This document shows, in pieces, positions 44,778 through 53,524 of a DNA stretch of 64,000 nt. The DNA lies in NCBI GenBank assembly GCA_945861535.1, contig CAMAUZ010000025.1:23396-87395 (forward strand), given 5' to 3'. Origin of the DNA: Akkermansia muciniphila (GTDB lineage: Bacteria > Verrucomicrobiota > Verrucomicrobiia > Limisphaerales > BJHT01). Numbering within the stretch: the first letter of the stretch is position 1; every line of letters begins with the position of its first letter. The notes beneath the pieces were generated by a model that saw nothing but the letters and a program-made list of their open reading frames with translations, was not told the DNA's origin and did no database searches. A program made the position numbers and the translations under genes.

Positions 44778-45800
44778 ATGTTAAACGTTGGCATCATCGG
44801 TCTCGGCTTCATGGCGGCGACGCATATCAAGGCGTGGCGGCAAATCCCGGAGGCGCGCGTGGCGGCGCTGTGCAATCCCAGCGGGCGGCATCTGGATGGC
44901 GACTTCTCGGGCGTGGCGGGAAACGTGGGGGACAATGCGCCGGTGAAACTGGAGGCGGGGTCGTTTACGGCGTTCCGCAGTTTTGAGGCGATGCTGGCGG
45001 ACCCGACGGTGGACATTGTGGACATCTGCGCGCCGACGCATGCGCATCCGGCGCTGGCCATCGCGGCGTTGCGCGCGGGGAAGCATGTCTTGTGTGAGAA
45101 GCCGCTGGCGCGCACGGCGGCGCTGGCGCGGGAGATCGCGGCGGCGGCGGCGGTGGCGCGGGGCGTCTTCATGCCGGCGATGTGTCTGCGGTTCTGGCCC
45201 GAATGGGCGTGGCTGAAGGAGACGCTGGACGCGGGGACTTACGGGCGGGTGCTGGCGGCGCGGTTGCGGCGCGTGGCGGAGCCGCCGGGTTGGGGTCACA
45301 CGCATTTCGGCGACGGGGAGAAATCGGGGGGCGCGCTGCTGGATCTGCACATTCACGACGTGGACTTCGTGCAGTTTTGCTTTGGGCGTCCGCGGGCGGT
45401 GTTCGCCACGGGCTACACCAAATTCAGCGGGGCCATCGATCATGTGGTGGCGCAATACGAGGTGGCGGGCGGGGCGATGGTTCACGCGGAGGGAAGCTGG
45501 GCGATGACGCCGGGCTTTGGTTTCAGCATGGCCTACACGGTGAACTGCGAGCGGGCGACGCTGGACTATGACCTGGCGCGCGGCGCGGACGGCTTGCGCG
45601 TGTGTGAGGCGGGCCAACCGGCGCGCGTGCTGAAGCTGGAGGGGCCGGATGGCTACGTGCGGGAGCTGCGGCATTTCGTGGAAGCGATCAATGAGGGACG
45701 GCAACCGACGGTGGTGACGGCGGCAGACGCGGCGAGCGCGGTGGAGATTTGCGAGGCGGAGGAGCGGTCAATACGGAGCGGGGGGAAGGTGATCGTGTAA
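44778..45800 (+). CDS. Gfo/Idh/MocA-family NAD(P)-dependent oxidoreductase
   Basis: 340 residues starting MLNVGIIGLGFMAATHIKAW, the Rossmann nucleotide site (G-x-G-x-x-A variant GLGFMA). It continues with VDICAPTHAHPALAIAAL and the conserved KHVLCEKPLARTA (EKP). The C-terminal substrate domain contains GALLDLHIHDVDFVQFCFG, where D and H fit the family catalytic GG...DxGxHxxD pattern. The family oxidises or reduces sugars and their derivatives. It lies on the same strand as the sugar isomerase, which supports joint action on one pathway. Confidence 0.93.
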   Translation: MLNVGIIGLGFMAATHIKAWRQIPEARVAALCNPSGRHLDGDFSGVAGNVGDNAPVKLEAGSFTAFRSFEAMLADPTVDIVDICAPTHAHPALAIAALRAGKHVLCEKPLARTAALAREIAAAAAVARGVFMPAMCLRFWPEWAWLKETLDAGTYGRVLAARLRRVAEPPGWGHTHFGDGEKSGGALLDLHIHDVDFVQFCFGRPRAVFATGYTKFSGAIDHVVAQYEVAGGAMVHAEGSWAMTPGFGFSMAYTVNCERATLDYDLARGADGLRVCEAGQPARVLKLEGPDGYVRELRHFVEAINEGRQPTVVTAADAASAVEICEAEERSIRSGGKVIV

Positions 45801-46082
45801 GCGGTGCCGGAAACCGGGCGGAAAAATGGGGCAGGGGAGGGACTGGCGAGGGACCGCCGAGTGGTGAGGCGCAACGACAATCTGGTGTCGCATGCGGATG
45901 AAGGTACGGAGGTCAGCAGCCTGTGGAACTGCGGGAGCGGTGATTCACTTCGCGACGATGTTGCCGCCGATGTCCGCGTGAAACCGGAGCGGTCGGTGAG
46001 GCGGACGCTGACTCTGCTTTCCACGCTGCGGCGGAGCAAATGCCGCGCTCCGGGCGTCGCGCGCGGATCCCCACCCTCGCGG

Positions 46083-46356
46083 GCGCATCTCAGTTTCCGG
46101 CAACGATCGGTGCGCGTTGGCGCAGTCCCGCAGGGACGACCGAAAATAGCCCAGCACTTCAGTGCTGGGCGTACGGTCGGGAAACCGGAAAGTCCCGTCA
46201 GGGACGAAAGAGGCGGGATGGCACACGGTTTCTTTCGTCCCTGCCGGGACTGGGTTCGCTACCGACACGGACCCAGCACTGAAGTGCTGGGCTATGGTCT
46301 TTCGCCCGCTGGGCTGGGGATGGGAACCAAAGGGCGTGCGATAAACTGAGATGCGC
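46083..46356. repeat. Outer H terminal repeats enclosing a different core (family F)
   Basis: The left end GCGCATCTCAGTTTCCGGCA plus ACGATCGGTGCGCG, and the right end AAACTGAGATGCGC, match the H ends at 63524 and 63779. The core is not family C. It holds the mirrored pair TAGCCCAGCACTTCAGTGCT / AGCACTGAAGTGCTGGGCTA and a second pair AAAGTCCCGTCAGGGACGAA / CTTTCGTCCCTGCCGGGACT. About 280 bp before it (45801-46082) no gene is recognised. Confidence 0.9.
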
Positions 46357-46423
46357 CCCCCCCTCGCTTCGGTCGCACTTCTCATTGTCTTTTTCCGGCG
46401 GGGTCGTAACTCTCCGCGCGAAC

Positions 46424-47485
46424 ATGTTCACCAAAACTATGAAATATTTCGCATCACTTCTGGTCGCCCTCGGGCTGCTCTCCACCGCGCGGGCGGCGGA
46501 CAAACAATGGGTCGTTTACGAAGGCAAGGACGGACCCGGCAAGGGCAAGCACATCGTTTTCATCTCCGGCGACGAGGAGTATCGCTCCGAGGAAGGGCTG
46601 CCGCAGTTGGCCAAGATTCTGTCGCAACGACACGGCTTCAAATGCACCGTGCTCTTCGCGATTGACCCGGCGACGGGCGAGATCAATCCCAATCACACCA
46701 AGAACATTCCCGGCACCGAAGCGCTCAACGGCGCCGATCTCATGATCATCCTCACGCGCTTCCGCAACCTGCCCGACGAGCAGATGAAGCCCATCGACGA
46801 CTATCTCAAGGCGGGCAAGCCCGTCCTCGGCCTGCGCACCTCGACGCACGCGTTCAACGGCATCAAGGGCGCCTATGACCGCTACAACAACGGTTACAAA
46901 GGTCCGGCCAAGGAATGGGCGGACGGCTTCGGCCGGCTCGTGCTCGGCGAGATGTGGATCAGCCATCACGGCGGCCACAAGACCGAGGCCACGCGCGGCG
47001 TGTTCCCGGCGGACGCCAAAGGCAATGCGCTCCTCAACGGCATCAAGGACGGTGAAATCTTCGCGGTGAGCGATGTCTATGGCGTGCGCCTGCCGCTGCC
47101 GGGTGATTCCAAGCCCGTCGTGCTCGGCCAGGTGCTCAAGCGCAAAGGCCCGGCCGACATGAAGGATCCCTTCTTCGGTCTCAAGCCCGATGACGAACCG
47201 GTGGAAGGCAAGAAGAACGACCCGATGATGCCCGTCGCCTGGACCAAGAGCTATCAACTGCCCGACGGCAAGAAAGGCCAGGCGTTCTGCACCACGATGG
47301 GTTCCTCGACCGACCTCGCGAACGAAGGTCTCCGCCGCCTGGTCGTGAACGCCGCCTATCAGCTCGTCGGCCTGCCCGTACCGGAAAAGGCCAACGCGGA
47401 AGTCGTGGGCGAATTCAAACCGACGGCCTACGGCTTCGGCGGCCACACCAAGGGCCTGAAGCCTGCGGCGCATGAGTTGAAATAG
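46424..47485 (+). CDS. Secreted ThuA-like domain protein (second copy)
   Basis: 353 residues from ATG 46424, with ATG 46439 a possible alternative. A signal peptide (MKYFASLLVALGLLSTARAA) is followed by HIVFISGDEEYRSEEGLPQL, a glutamine-amidotransferase-like first strand. Then come DLMIILTRFRNLPDEQM, VLGLRTSTHAFNGIKG and WISHHGGHKTEATRG, and a C-terminal GFGGHTKGLKPA. It resembles the longer ThuA type seen in Planctomycetota and Verrucomicrobiota and differs clearly from the 290-residue protein at 2913. Function is inferred only as carbohydrate-related. A strong terminator follows. Confidence 0.88.
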   Translation: MFTKTMKYFASLLVALGLLSTARAADKQWVVYEGKDGPGKGKHIVFISGDEEYRSEEGLPQLAKILSQRHGFKCTVLFAIDPATGEINPNHTKNIPGTEALNGADLMIILTRFRNLPDEQMKPIDDYLKAGKPVLGLRTSTHAFNGIKGAYDRYNNGYKGPAKEWADGFGRLVLGEMWISHHGGHKTEATRGVFPADAKGNALLNGIKDGEIFAVSDVYGVRLPLPGDSKPVVLGQVLKRKGPADMKDPFFGLKPDDEPVEGKKNDPMMPVAWTKSYQLPDGKKGQAFCTTMGSSTDLANEGLRRLVVNAAYQLVGLPVPEKANAEVVGEFKPTAYGFGGHTKGLKPAAHELK

Positions 47486-47513
47486 GGGCGAGCGAAGTTC
47501 GCGGCCCACGCGT

Positions 47514-47555
47514 TTTCCCCGCCGAGATGCAGAGGCGTCCGGCGGGGAAATTTTT
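47514..47555 (+). terminator. Rho-independent terminator after ThuA gene
   Basis: TTTCCCCGCCG pairs perfectly with CGGCGGGGAAA (11 bp) across a 15-base loop, followed by TTTTT. Confidence 0.85.
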
Positions 47556-47594
47556 GTGAAGGTGTGATTTCGTCGCGGGCCGGATTCGTAAATA

Positions 47595-47988
47595 ATGAGC
47601 GCTTGGAGACGCAAAGCCCTCGAGTCGTTTCCCGATTTGCGGCACGAGTTCGCGCAGTCGGACGTCACGATCTATCAGGTGTTCTTCGAGTTGTTGCCGC
47701 GAGTTCAGGCCGCTCACGCTCGCAGCGACACCCTGGAGTTGCAGCGCATTTACGACTTTGCGCGATGGTGCTTTCAGCAGAAGTCCGAAGATATCTGGAA
47801 CGCTGCTGGCGTAGCGTTCTACGAACACTTGGTGGACGAGCCGACGACCCTAAGTCAGATACCGCGCCTGGTTGCAGCCGGATGTATTTGAGGGTTGCAA
47901 GGGGTTGTTCGAGGCGAGGCTGGAGCCAGCGCAGTTCCGAGAGCTTTGTGAGAGCTACTCCAGACGACATGAAACCCACGGTGTCTGA
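47595..47988 (+). pseudogene. Hypothetical small protein, frameshifted
   Basis: ATG 47595 opens MSAWRRKALESFPDLRHEFA, and the frame stops after 98 codons at 47891. In the +1 frame the sequence continues smoothly from about 47870 as QPDVFEGCKGLFEARLEPAQ, then FRELCESYSRRHETHGV and a stop at 47986. The total span (394 nt) is one base off a multiple of three, consistent with a single insertion or deletion near 47860-47880. The ancestral protein would have about 130 residues. I do not recognise it with confidence. It may be a soluble helical protein of a toxin/immunity type. Confidence 0.6.
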
Positions 47989-47995
47989 CATCGCC

Positions 47996-48017
47996 TTGGA
48001 GCGACCAGTCGCTCCAA
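47996..48017. repeat. Small perfect hairpin
   Basis: TTGGAGCGAC and GTCGCTCCAA flank a 2-base loop just after the frameshifted gene. It could act as a weak terminator or a protein site. There is no T-tract. Confidence 0.5.
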
Positions 48018-48111
48018 TTCTCCGACTCTATGTTGCGGAAGTTGTGTCGAGATGCGCCCTTGGCCTTTCTGCACGCTTGCCCTGAAGTATGCCGAGACCT
48101 AATTTGCCGTC

Positions 48112-48474
48112 ATGCCTCCTGTAGCCCTGCAAGCGCATTTCGATGGTGAACGGATCGTCCTCGACGAACCGTTTGACCTGCCCCCGCACGCTCCGTTGAT
48201 CGTGACGGTGTTTCCCCTAACTGCGGAACGAGAGACCGACAGCGAAGAGGCGTGGCTTCACACGGCCGCTGGCAGTGACGCGTTTGCATTCCTCGCCGAC
48301 CCGGCCGAGGACATCTACACGGTCCAAGACGGAGAAGCTTTTCGTGATGCTGTGGAGGCTGCAATACTCCGGCCGTTAGGAGTCCGCACCCTCGCCATCC
48401 CATTGCTGCCGGCTGCGCTTGCTTCCTCGCCTCCCCTTCGTGCCGGAGGCACGCAAGAAATTAGCCGGTGGTGA
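48112..48474 (+). CDS. Antitoxin-like small protein with repeat-derived C-terminus
   Basis: 120 codons. ALQAHFDGERIVLDEPFDLP followed by PHAPLIVTVFPL matches the N-terminal sandwich of small AF2212/DUF104-type antitoxin-like proteins ('..v.A.fdG..I.LdeP..L..n..L.VTvlp'). The middle (EEAWLHTAAGSDAFAFLADPAEDIYTVQDGEAF) fits too. The last residues ([11 protein letters not shown]) and the TGA stop are encoded by the left arm of a family B inverted repeat. The original end was therefore probably replaced by element insertion. No toxin gene follows. Confidence 0.6.
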   Translation: MPPVALQAHFDGERIVLDEPFDLPPHAPLIVTVFPLTAERETDSEEAWLHTAAGSDAFAFLADPAEDIYTVQDGEAFRDAVEAAILRPLGVRTLAIPLLPAALASSPPLRAGGTQEISRW

Positions 48475-48772
48475 AGCGCAGCGGAACCACCGGGATAACC
48501 GTGTCGAAGAGCGCTGCGCCCCGGCGGGGCGCGAGAGCCGTGAATCCCGCCGACACGCGTCGCCATGGCGATGCCGCGTCATGGGCGGACCTCCCGGTCG
48601 CCTGGCAATTTGGTGGACGCGGGCCGACCGAGAGACCGCGCGACGGAGCAAACGTCGCTGAGGTTCCCCGACTCTCGCGCCCCGCCGGGGCGAAGGGTTC
48701 GGTGGGGGTGGGAAGTCCGGTGGTTCCGCTGCGCTTCACCACCGGCTAATTTCTTGCGTGCCTCCGGCACGA
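48438..48772. repeat. Long inverted repeat with perfect 56-bp arms, family B
   Basis: The left arm 48438-48493 (TCGTGCCGGAGGCACGCAAG...) and right arm 48717-48772 (...TTGCGTGCCTCCGGCACGA) are exact reverse complements over 56 bp. Inside, CGCCCCGGCGGGGCGCGAGA and TCTCGCGCCCCGCCGGGGCG form a second inverted pair. The roughly 125-bp centre has no ORF worth calling. It resembles a MITE-like or REP-type composite element. Confidence 0.95.
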
Positions 48773-48917
48773 CGCTGCGCTGAGACCCGGCGCGCGGGTT
48801 GAGCAGAACGAAACCGCCCAAACTCCAGACCCGGCCGAGGCCGGCGCGAATGAGAAACTGAGGCGGAGAATGGAAAAGTTTGTGAAACCTCCGGGCGCTG
48901 GTTCAAGCTCCGTCCAC

Positions 48918-49679
48918 ATGAGCACAGTGATCAATCTCTCCGGCAAAGTCGCCCTCATCACGGGCGCGTCCCAGGGCATTGGCGCGCAGATGGCGCGGAC
49001 GTTTCATGCGGCGGGGGCCGGCGTGATTTTGAATCATCCCGACGTGGGTTCCACGGCGGCGGATGCGGGGGCGGTGGTGGCGGAGTTGAACGGCCTGCGT
49101 CCGGACAGCGCGGCCGTCGCGGCGGCGAACGTCGCCGATCCCGAGGCCGTGCAGCGCATGATGCGCGCGGCGAAGGAGCGGTGGGGCGGGATTGATTTTC
49201 TCATCAACAACGCGGCGATCCTGCGCGACCGGACGATTGCGAAGATGTCCGCCGACGAGTGGCAGTCGGTGATCGATGTGAATCTCTCGGGCGTTTTTCA
49301 CTGCTGCAAATTCGGCCTCGAAGTGATGCGCGAGGGCGGCGCAATTGTGAGCATGGGGAGCATCGCGGCGATTCAGGGGTTTTACGGCCAGGCCAATTAC
49401 GCGGCGGCCAAGGCGGGCGTGCAGGCGATGATGCGCGTGCTCAGTCGCGAGGGCGCGCGGCGCGGCATTCGCGCCAATGCCATTGCGCCCGGCGTGATCG
49501 ACACGGCGATGGCGGCGACGATCCCCGAGAATGTCCGCGCCGAGATGCTGAAGAACATTCCGCTCGGGCGCTTGGGCGCGCCGGTGGAGGTCGCGAACGT
49601 GGCGTTGTTCCTGTGCTCACCGCTGGCGTCGTATGTGAGCGGGCAGACGATCGAGGTGAACGGAGGCTGGCGCGGATGA
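48918..49679 (+). CDS. SDR-family 3-oxoacyl/acetoacetyl-CoA reductase (FabG/PhaB-like)
   Basis: 253 residues from ATG 48918. [20 protein letters not shown] is the classical TGxxxGxG cofactor loop. [11 protein letters not shown] is the NNAG-type element, [10 protein letters not shown] holds the catalytic serine, and YAAAK the Tyr-xxx-Lys pair. The end ([34 protein letters not shown]) is typical of FabG-type reductases. It would reduce 3-oxoacyl substrates with NAD(P)H. With the CoA-transferase and thiolase downstream on the same strand, acetoacetyl-CoA/3-hydroxybutyryl-CoA interconversion is plausible. A dedicated fatty-acid FabG is the alternative. Confidence 0.88.
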   Translation: MSTVINLSGKVALITGASQGIGAQMARTFHAAGAGVILNHPDVGSTAADAGAVVAELNGLRPDSAAVAAANVADPEAVQRMMRAAKERWGGIDFLINNAAILRDRTIAKMSADEWQSVIDVNLSGVFHCCKFGLEVMREGGAIVSMGSIAAIQGFYGQANYAAAKAGVQAMMRVLSREGARRGIRANAIAPGVIDTAMAATIPENVRAEMLKNIPLGRLGAPVEVANVALFLCSPLASYVSGQTIEVNGGWRG

Positions 49680-49733
49680 GGTGCGCGGCCATTGGCGGAA
49701 GCAGCGGAGGCAGCGTGGATTTGTCTGGGAACC

Positions 49734-49800
49734 GGAGCGCCGAGCATTGCTCGGCTCGCACGATCCCCATTCGCCAAGGCCGCGCAATGCTCGGCGCTCC
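49734..49800. repeat. Inverted repeat, family E copy 2
   Basis: GGAGCGCCGAGCATTGCTCGG is mirrored by GCGCAATGCTCGGCGCTCC. The arms match those at 9200 and 9451 but with only about 27 bp between them. Confidence 0.9.
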
Positions 49801-49906
49801 GCCGCGCTTCCCGGCCCTCCTGCGCGTCTGGAATCGGCGGCGGGAAGTATCCGCAAGCCCTGCTTGCAGCCGACGACGTGAGGAGGCGAATCGGGCTTGG
49901 AAAATC

Positions 49907-50010
49907 GTACCGCAGGCGTCCTCGCCTGCGAGTTCGCGGGGCGTCTCGCCCCGAGTTGCTTCTGGCGGCGAGACGCCGCCGGAACTCGCAGGCGGGGACG
50001 CCTGCGGTAC
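49907..50010. repeat. Palindromic repeat, family A copy 3
   Basis: GTACCGCAGGCGTCCTCGCC to GGCGGGGACGCCTGCGGTAC, 104 bp. The inner mirrored blocks are GGGGCGTCTCGCCCC and GGCGGCGAGACGCCGCC. Confidence 0.92.
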
Positions 50011-50090
50011 GCGGAGCGCGGGCATCCCGCCCGCAGCGGCAACTGCGCTCCGGGGCCGTAATGGGTTTACCAACGCCCACGCACGCACGG

Positions 50091-50204
50091 GGCCGCGCTC
50101 CGCAGGGGGTAGGGCGCGTCTGTCTTCAGCGCGCCGGTTGCGCGTCCGCACGTCCCGCGGCGCGCTGGGGACAGACGCGCCCTACCTCTCGCGGAGCCGT
50201 ACCA
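50091..50204. repeat. Inverted repeat, family K
   Basis: GGTAGGGCGCGTCTGTCTTC is mirrored by GGGACAGACGCGCCCTACC, with CAGCGCGCC/GGCGCGCTG inside and GCGCTCCGC/GCGGAGCC outside. It is the third palindrome in a row between the SDR and CoA-transferase genes. Confidence 0.88.
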
Positions 50205-50271
50205 TGCCATTGTTCGGTCGCGTTGAGCCGAGTGGAAGCCGGCGCTCCGGCGGCATTGTCGCCGCAATAAT

Positions 50272-51801
50272 ATGAGAGGTGCCGCCCGCATTGTTTCCGC
50301 CGCCGAGGCCGTTGCCGCGATTCCCGAGGGCGCGACGGTTGCGATCAGCGGCTTTGTCGGCGCGGGGCATCCGGAGGCGCTGACGGTGGCGCTGGAGGAA
50401 CGCTTTCTCGCCACGCAAACGCCGCGCGGACTCACGCTCGTTTACGCGGCGGGGCAGGGCGATCGCGCGGAGCGCGGTCTGAATCATCTCGCGCACGCGG
50501 GCATGGTGAAGCGCGTCGTGGGCGGACATTGGAACCTTGCGCCGAAGCTCGGGCGGCTCGCCTTGGAGAATCAGATTGAGGCTTACAACATTCCGCAGGG
50601 CGTCGTGTGCGTGCTGTTCCGCGAGATCGCCGCGAAGCGCTCGGGCGTGATCACCAAGGTGGGGTTGCACACGTTTGTCGATCCCGAGAATGGCGGCGGC
50701 CGCCTGAACGCGCGCACGACCGAGCCGCTGGTCGAACGCCTCACGCTGGATGGCGAGACGTGGCTGCGGTTCCGCGCGTTTCCCATTCACGTCGCGTTGA
50801 TCCGCGCCACCAGCGCCGATCTGCGGGGCAATCTCAGCATGGAACGCGAGAGCCTGATCGGCGAGGTGCTGCCCATCGCGCAGGCGGCGCGCAATCACGG
50901 CGGCATCGTCATCGCGCAGGTCGAGCGGTTGGTGGAGCGCAACGCCGATCCGAAGGCGATCCGCGTGCCGGGGACGCTGGTGGATTTCGTGGTGGTGGGC
51001 AGCGCGGCGCAGCATTCGCAGACGTTCGGCGAGCCGTTCAACGCGGCGTACGTCACGAGCCGCGCGGAGCGTCCGGCGGTGGCGCGCATGGCGTTTTCGG
51101 AACGGAAAATCATCGGCCGCAGGGCGCTGCGCGAAATCCATGCTGGCAACATCGTGAATCTCGGCATCGGCGTTCCCGAGGCGGTCGCGGCGGTGGCGGC
51201 CGAGACCGGGCGGCTGGAGGAATTCACGCTTACGCTGGAGAGCGGGCCGACGGGAGGATTGCCCGCGGGCGGGCTTAGTTTCGGCAGCAGCCATTTTCCC
51301 GAGGCGGTGATCGATCAGCCGTCGCAGTTTGATTTTTACGATGGCGGCGGGCTGGACGTGGCGGCGCTCGGCGCACTCGAGGTGGATGCCGAGGGGAGCG
51401 TGAATGTGAGCACCTGCGCGGGTCGATTCGCGGGCGTGGGCGGGTTTGTGAACATTTCGCAGAATGCGAAGCGCGTGGTGTTCTGCTGCACGTTTCGCGC
51501 GGGTGACATGGCGGTGGCGGTGGCGGACGGGCGCCTGCGGATCGTGCGCGAGGGCGGGGCGATCAAGTTCGTGGAGCGCGTGCAGCAGGTGTGTTTCCAC
51601 GGGCCGTCGGCGGTCGCGCGCGGGCAGCGGGTGCTCTACGTGACCGAGCGCGCGGTGTTCGAGTTGACCGCGCGGGGGCTGGCGCTGATCGAGGTCGCGC
51701 CGGGCATCGACCTGGCGCGGGAAATTCTGCCGGGGATGGCGTTTCGACCGGTGATTGGCGCGCCGGGGATCATGGCGGCGGGGTGTTTTGAGAGCTTGTG
51801 A
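50272..51801 (+). CDS. Family I CoA-transferase (fused alpha+beta subunits)
   Basis: 509 residues, the fused length. The alpha half has AISGFVGAGHPEALTVALEE and IPQGVVCVLFREIAA. The beta half begins near FSERKIIGRRALREIHAGNI and NLGIGVPEAVAAVA. The catalytic glutamate lies in FTLTLESGPTGGLPAGG, and the end has GPSAVARGQRVLYVTERAVF. It resembles acetate/propionate or 3-oxoacid CoA-transferases (YdiF/Pct type). It would move CoA between acetoacetate or a short acid and acyl-CoA. The neighbouring thiolase and SDR point to ketone-body or hydroxybutyrate metabolism. Confidence 0.92.
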   Translation: MRGAARIVSAAEAVAAIPEGATVAISGFVGAGHPEALTVALEERFLATQTPRGLTLVYAAGQGDRAERGLNHLAHAGMVKRVVGGHWNLAPKLGRLALENQIEAYNIPQGVVCVLFREIAAKRSGVITKVGLHTFVDPENGGGRLNARTTEPLVERLTLDGETWLRFRAFPIHVALIRATSADLRGNLSMERESLIGEVLPIAQAARNHGGIVIAQVERLVERNADPKAIRVPGTLVDFVVVGSAAQHSQTFGEPFNAAYVTSRAERPAVARMAFSERKIIGRRALREIHAGNIVNLGIGVPEAVAAVAAETGRLEEFTLTLESGPTGGLPAGGLSFGSSHFPEAVIDQPSQFDFYDGGGLDVAALGALEVDAEGSVNVSTCAGRFAGVGGFVNISQNAKRVVFCCTFRAGDMAVAVADGRLRIVREGGAIKFVERVQQVCFHGPSAVARGQRVLYVTERAVFELTARGLALIEVAPGIDLAREILPGMAFRPVIGAPGIMAAGCFESL

Positions 51802-51844
51802 TGCGCGTAGCCGCTGTGACTGGAACCCGGGCACCGAAACAGCG

Positions 51845-52027
51845 CAGCACGGGGCCAACGTACCTGCGCGGTGCTCGGAGCGGGGGCGGTCGAGGTCGGG
51901 GTACCGCAGGCGTCCTCGCCTGCGAGTTCGGGCGGCGTCTCGCCGCCCGTACCGACTCGGGGCGAGACGCCCCGCGAACCCGCAGGCGAGACGCCTGCGG
52001 TACCCTGACGCAACCGTACGTTGCCAG
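51845..52027. repeat. Palindromic repeat, family A copy 4
   Basis: Core 51901-52003: GTACCGCAGGCGTCCTCGCC to GGCGAGACGCCTGCGGTAC, with GGGCGGCGTCTCGCCGCCC in the left half and GGGGCGAGACGCCCC in the right half. The outer flanks GGCCAACGTAC and GTACGTTGCC are also mirrored. It lies between the CoA-transferase and thiolase genes. Confidence 0.92.
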
Positions 52028-52125
52028 GCGGGGGCGGAGGCGTCCGGTCAGCGCCCGATCCGCCTCCTCACGTCGGCGGCTACGCGTCCGGCGGCACCAT
52101 TAGTTTTGAAAGAATTATTTGCACC

Positions 52126-53292
52126 ATGAAATACCCACACCCCGTTCATCTCGTCGCCGCGCGGCGTTCGCCCATCGGGCGTTTCGGCGGCGGTCTCAAA
52201 TCTCTCGCCGCCACCGAGCTGGCACTGGCGGTCGCGGAGGCGATCGTGGCCGAGCCGCTGCGAGCCGCGGTCGAGGGGGTGATCCTCGGGCAGGTGCTGC
52301 CGGCAGGCACGGGAATGAATGTCGCGCGGCAGGTGGGCTTGCGGCTCGGGCTGCCGCAGGCGTCGCCGGCCTTCACGGTCAACATGGCGTGCGCGTCCGG
52401 CTTGAAGGCCATCGCGCTCGGGGCGGCGGCGGTTACGGAAGGCGAGGCGCAGCTCGTCCTCGCGGGCGGGGTCGAGTCCATGAGCCGCGCGCCGCACTAC
52501 GCGCCGGACTTGCGGTGGGGCCGCAAATTTGGCGATGGCGCGCTCGTGGACGCCCTCAACGCCGACGGTTTGTTCGATCCCGTCGTGAAACTTGGCATGG
52601 GCGAAACCGCCGAGCGCATCGCCGACGCCTTCCAGATCAACCGCGCCGCGCAGGACACCTTCGCGGCGCGCAGCCAGGCGCTGGCCGCTGCGAGCCGGGC
52701 GGACTTCGCCCGCGAGATCATCGCGGTCCGCGGGTCCGAGGGCGTGATCGAGCACGACGAACATCCGCGCGCGGACGCGACCCTCGAGAAGCTCGCGAAG
52801 CTCAAGCCGGCCTTCCGTTCCACCGGCACCGTGACGCCCGGCAACTCCTCGGGGATCAATGATGGCTCGGCTCTTGTGCTCGTCGCGGGTACGGCGGCGC
52901 TGCGGCGGCACGGCTTGGTCTCGCGCGCGCGCATTGTCGCCACGACGGCGGTGGGCTGTGATCCGGCGCTGATGGGCCTCGGTCCCGTCGGCGCAATCCG
53001 GCGGCTGTGCGAAGAGACGGGCTGGCAGTTGGACACGGTGGACGCGGTCGAGATCAACGAAGCCTTCGCCGTGCAAACCCTCGCTTGCGCGCAGGAACTC
53101 GGCCTCGATCCCGAGCAACTCAATCAGCGCGGCGGTGCGATTGCACTCGGCCATCCGCTCGGCGCGAGCGGCGCGCGGGTGCTCGTAACACTGCTCCACA
53201 TTTTGGAAGACAAAGATTTCAAACGCGGCATCGCCGCCCTGTGCGTCGGCGGCGGCATGGGCATCGCCATGGCCATCGAGCGCGGGGAGTAG
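52126..53292 (+). CDS. Thiolase (acetyl-CoA acetyltransferase type)
   Basis: 388 residues from ATG 52126, the usual thiolase length. The acyl-enzyme cysteine lies in [20 protein letters not shown], followed by [12 protein letters not shown]. The C-terminal motifs are [21 protein letters not shown] and the second catalytic cysteine in [11 protein letters not shown]. It interconverts two acetyl-CoA with acetoacetyl-CoA (or cleaves 3-oxoacyl-CoA). It lies on the same strand as the SDR and CoA-transferase genes, separated by about 320 bp that contain a palindromic repeat, so one transcript is uncertain. Confidence 0.95.
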   Translation: MKYPHPVHLVAARRSPIGRFGGGLKSLAATELALAVAEAIVAEPLRAAVEGVILGQVLPAGTGMNVARQVGLRLGLPQASPAFTVNMACASGLKAIALGAAAVTEGEAQLVLAGGVESMSRAPHYAPDLRWGRKFGDGALVDALNADGLFDPVVKLGMGETAERIADAFQINRAAQDTFAARSQALAAASRADFAREIIAVRGSEGVIEHDEHPRADATLEKLAKLKPAFRSTGTVTPGNSSGINDGSALVLVAGTAALRRHGLVSRARIVATTAVGCDPALMGLGPVGAIRRLCEETGWQLDTVDAVEINEAFAVQTLACAQELGLDPEQLNQRGGAIALGHPLGASGARVLVTLLHILEDKDFKRGIAALCVGGGMGIAMAIERGE

Positions 53293-53430
53293 CCCCAATT
53301 CCTTTCGGCAATTCCGCGCCGACGAGCGCCCACCCGCCAGGCTCGCGTTCAGCGCCTCGCGGCAACACCGATGGGGTTGTGTCCTCCAGCCCAAGGTAGC
53401 TCGGCCCTCGCAATCCGGGGACGGAGGCCG

Positions 53431-53450
53431 GAATCCCGCTGGGATTCTTT
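53431..53450 (+). terminator. Possible terminator after thiolase
   Basis: GAATCCC-GCT-GGGATTC is a perfect 7-bp stem followed by TTTG. It lies 140 bp after the thiolase stop. The short tail makes it a weak candidate. Confidence 0.35.
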
Positions 53451-53524
53451 GTGGAAAATATCGAAAGGTATTTTGGCCAGCCGTCGTTTTTCACACTCGC
53501 CACCCGGCCATCCACCCACACCGC

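Noticed and set aside
48438-48772. Family B element considered as an intact insertion sequence
   Set aside because: Only about 125 bp lie between the inner hairpins, far too little for a transposase. At most it is a non-autonomous element.
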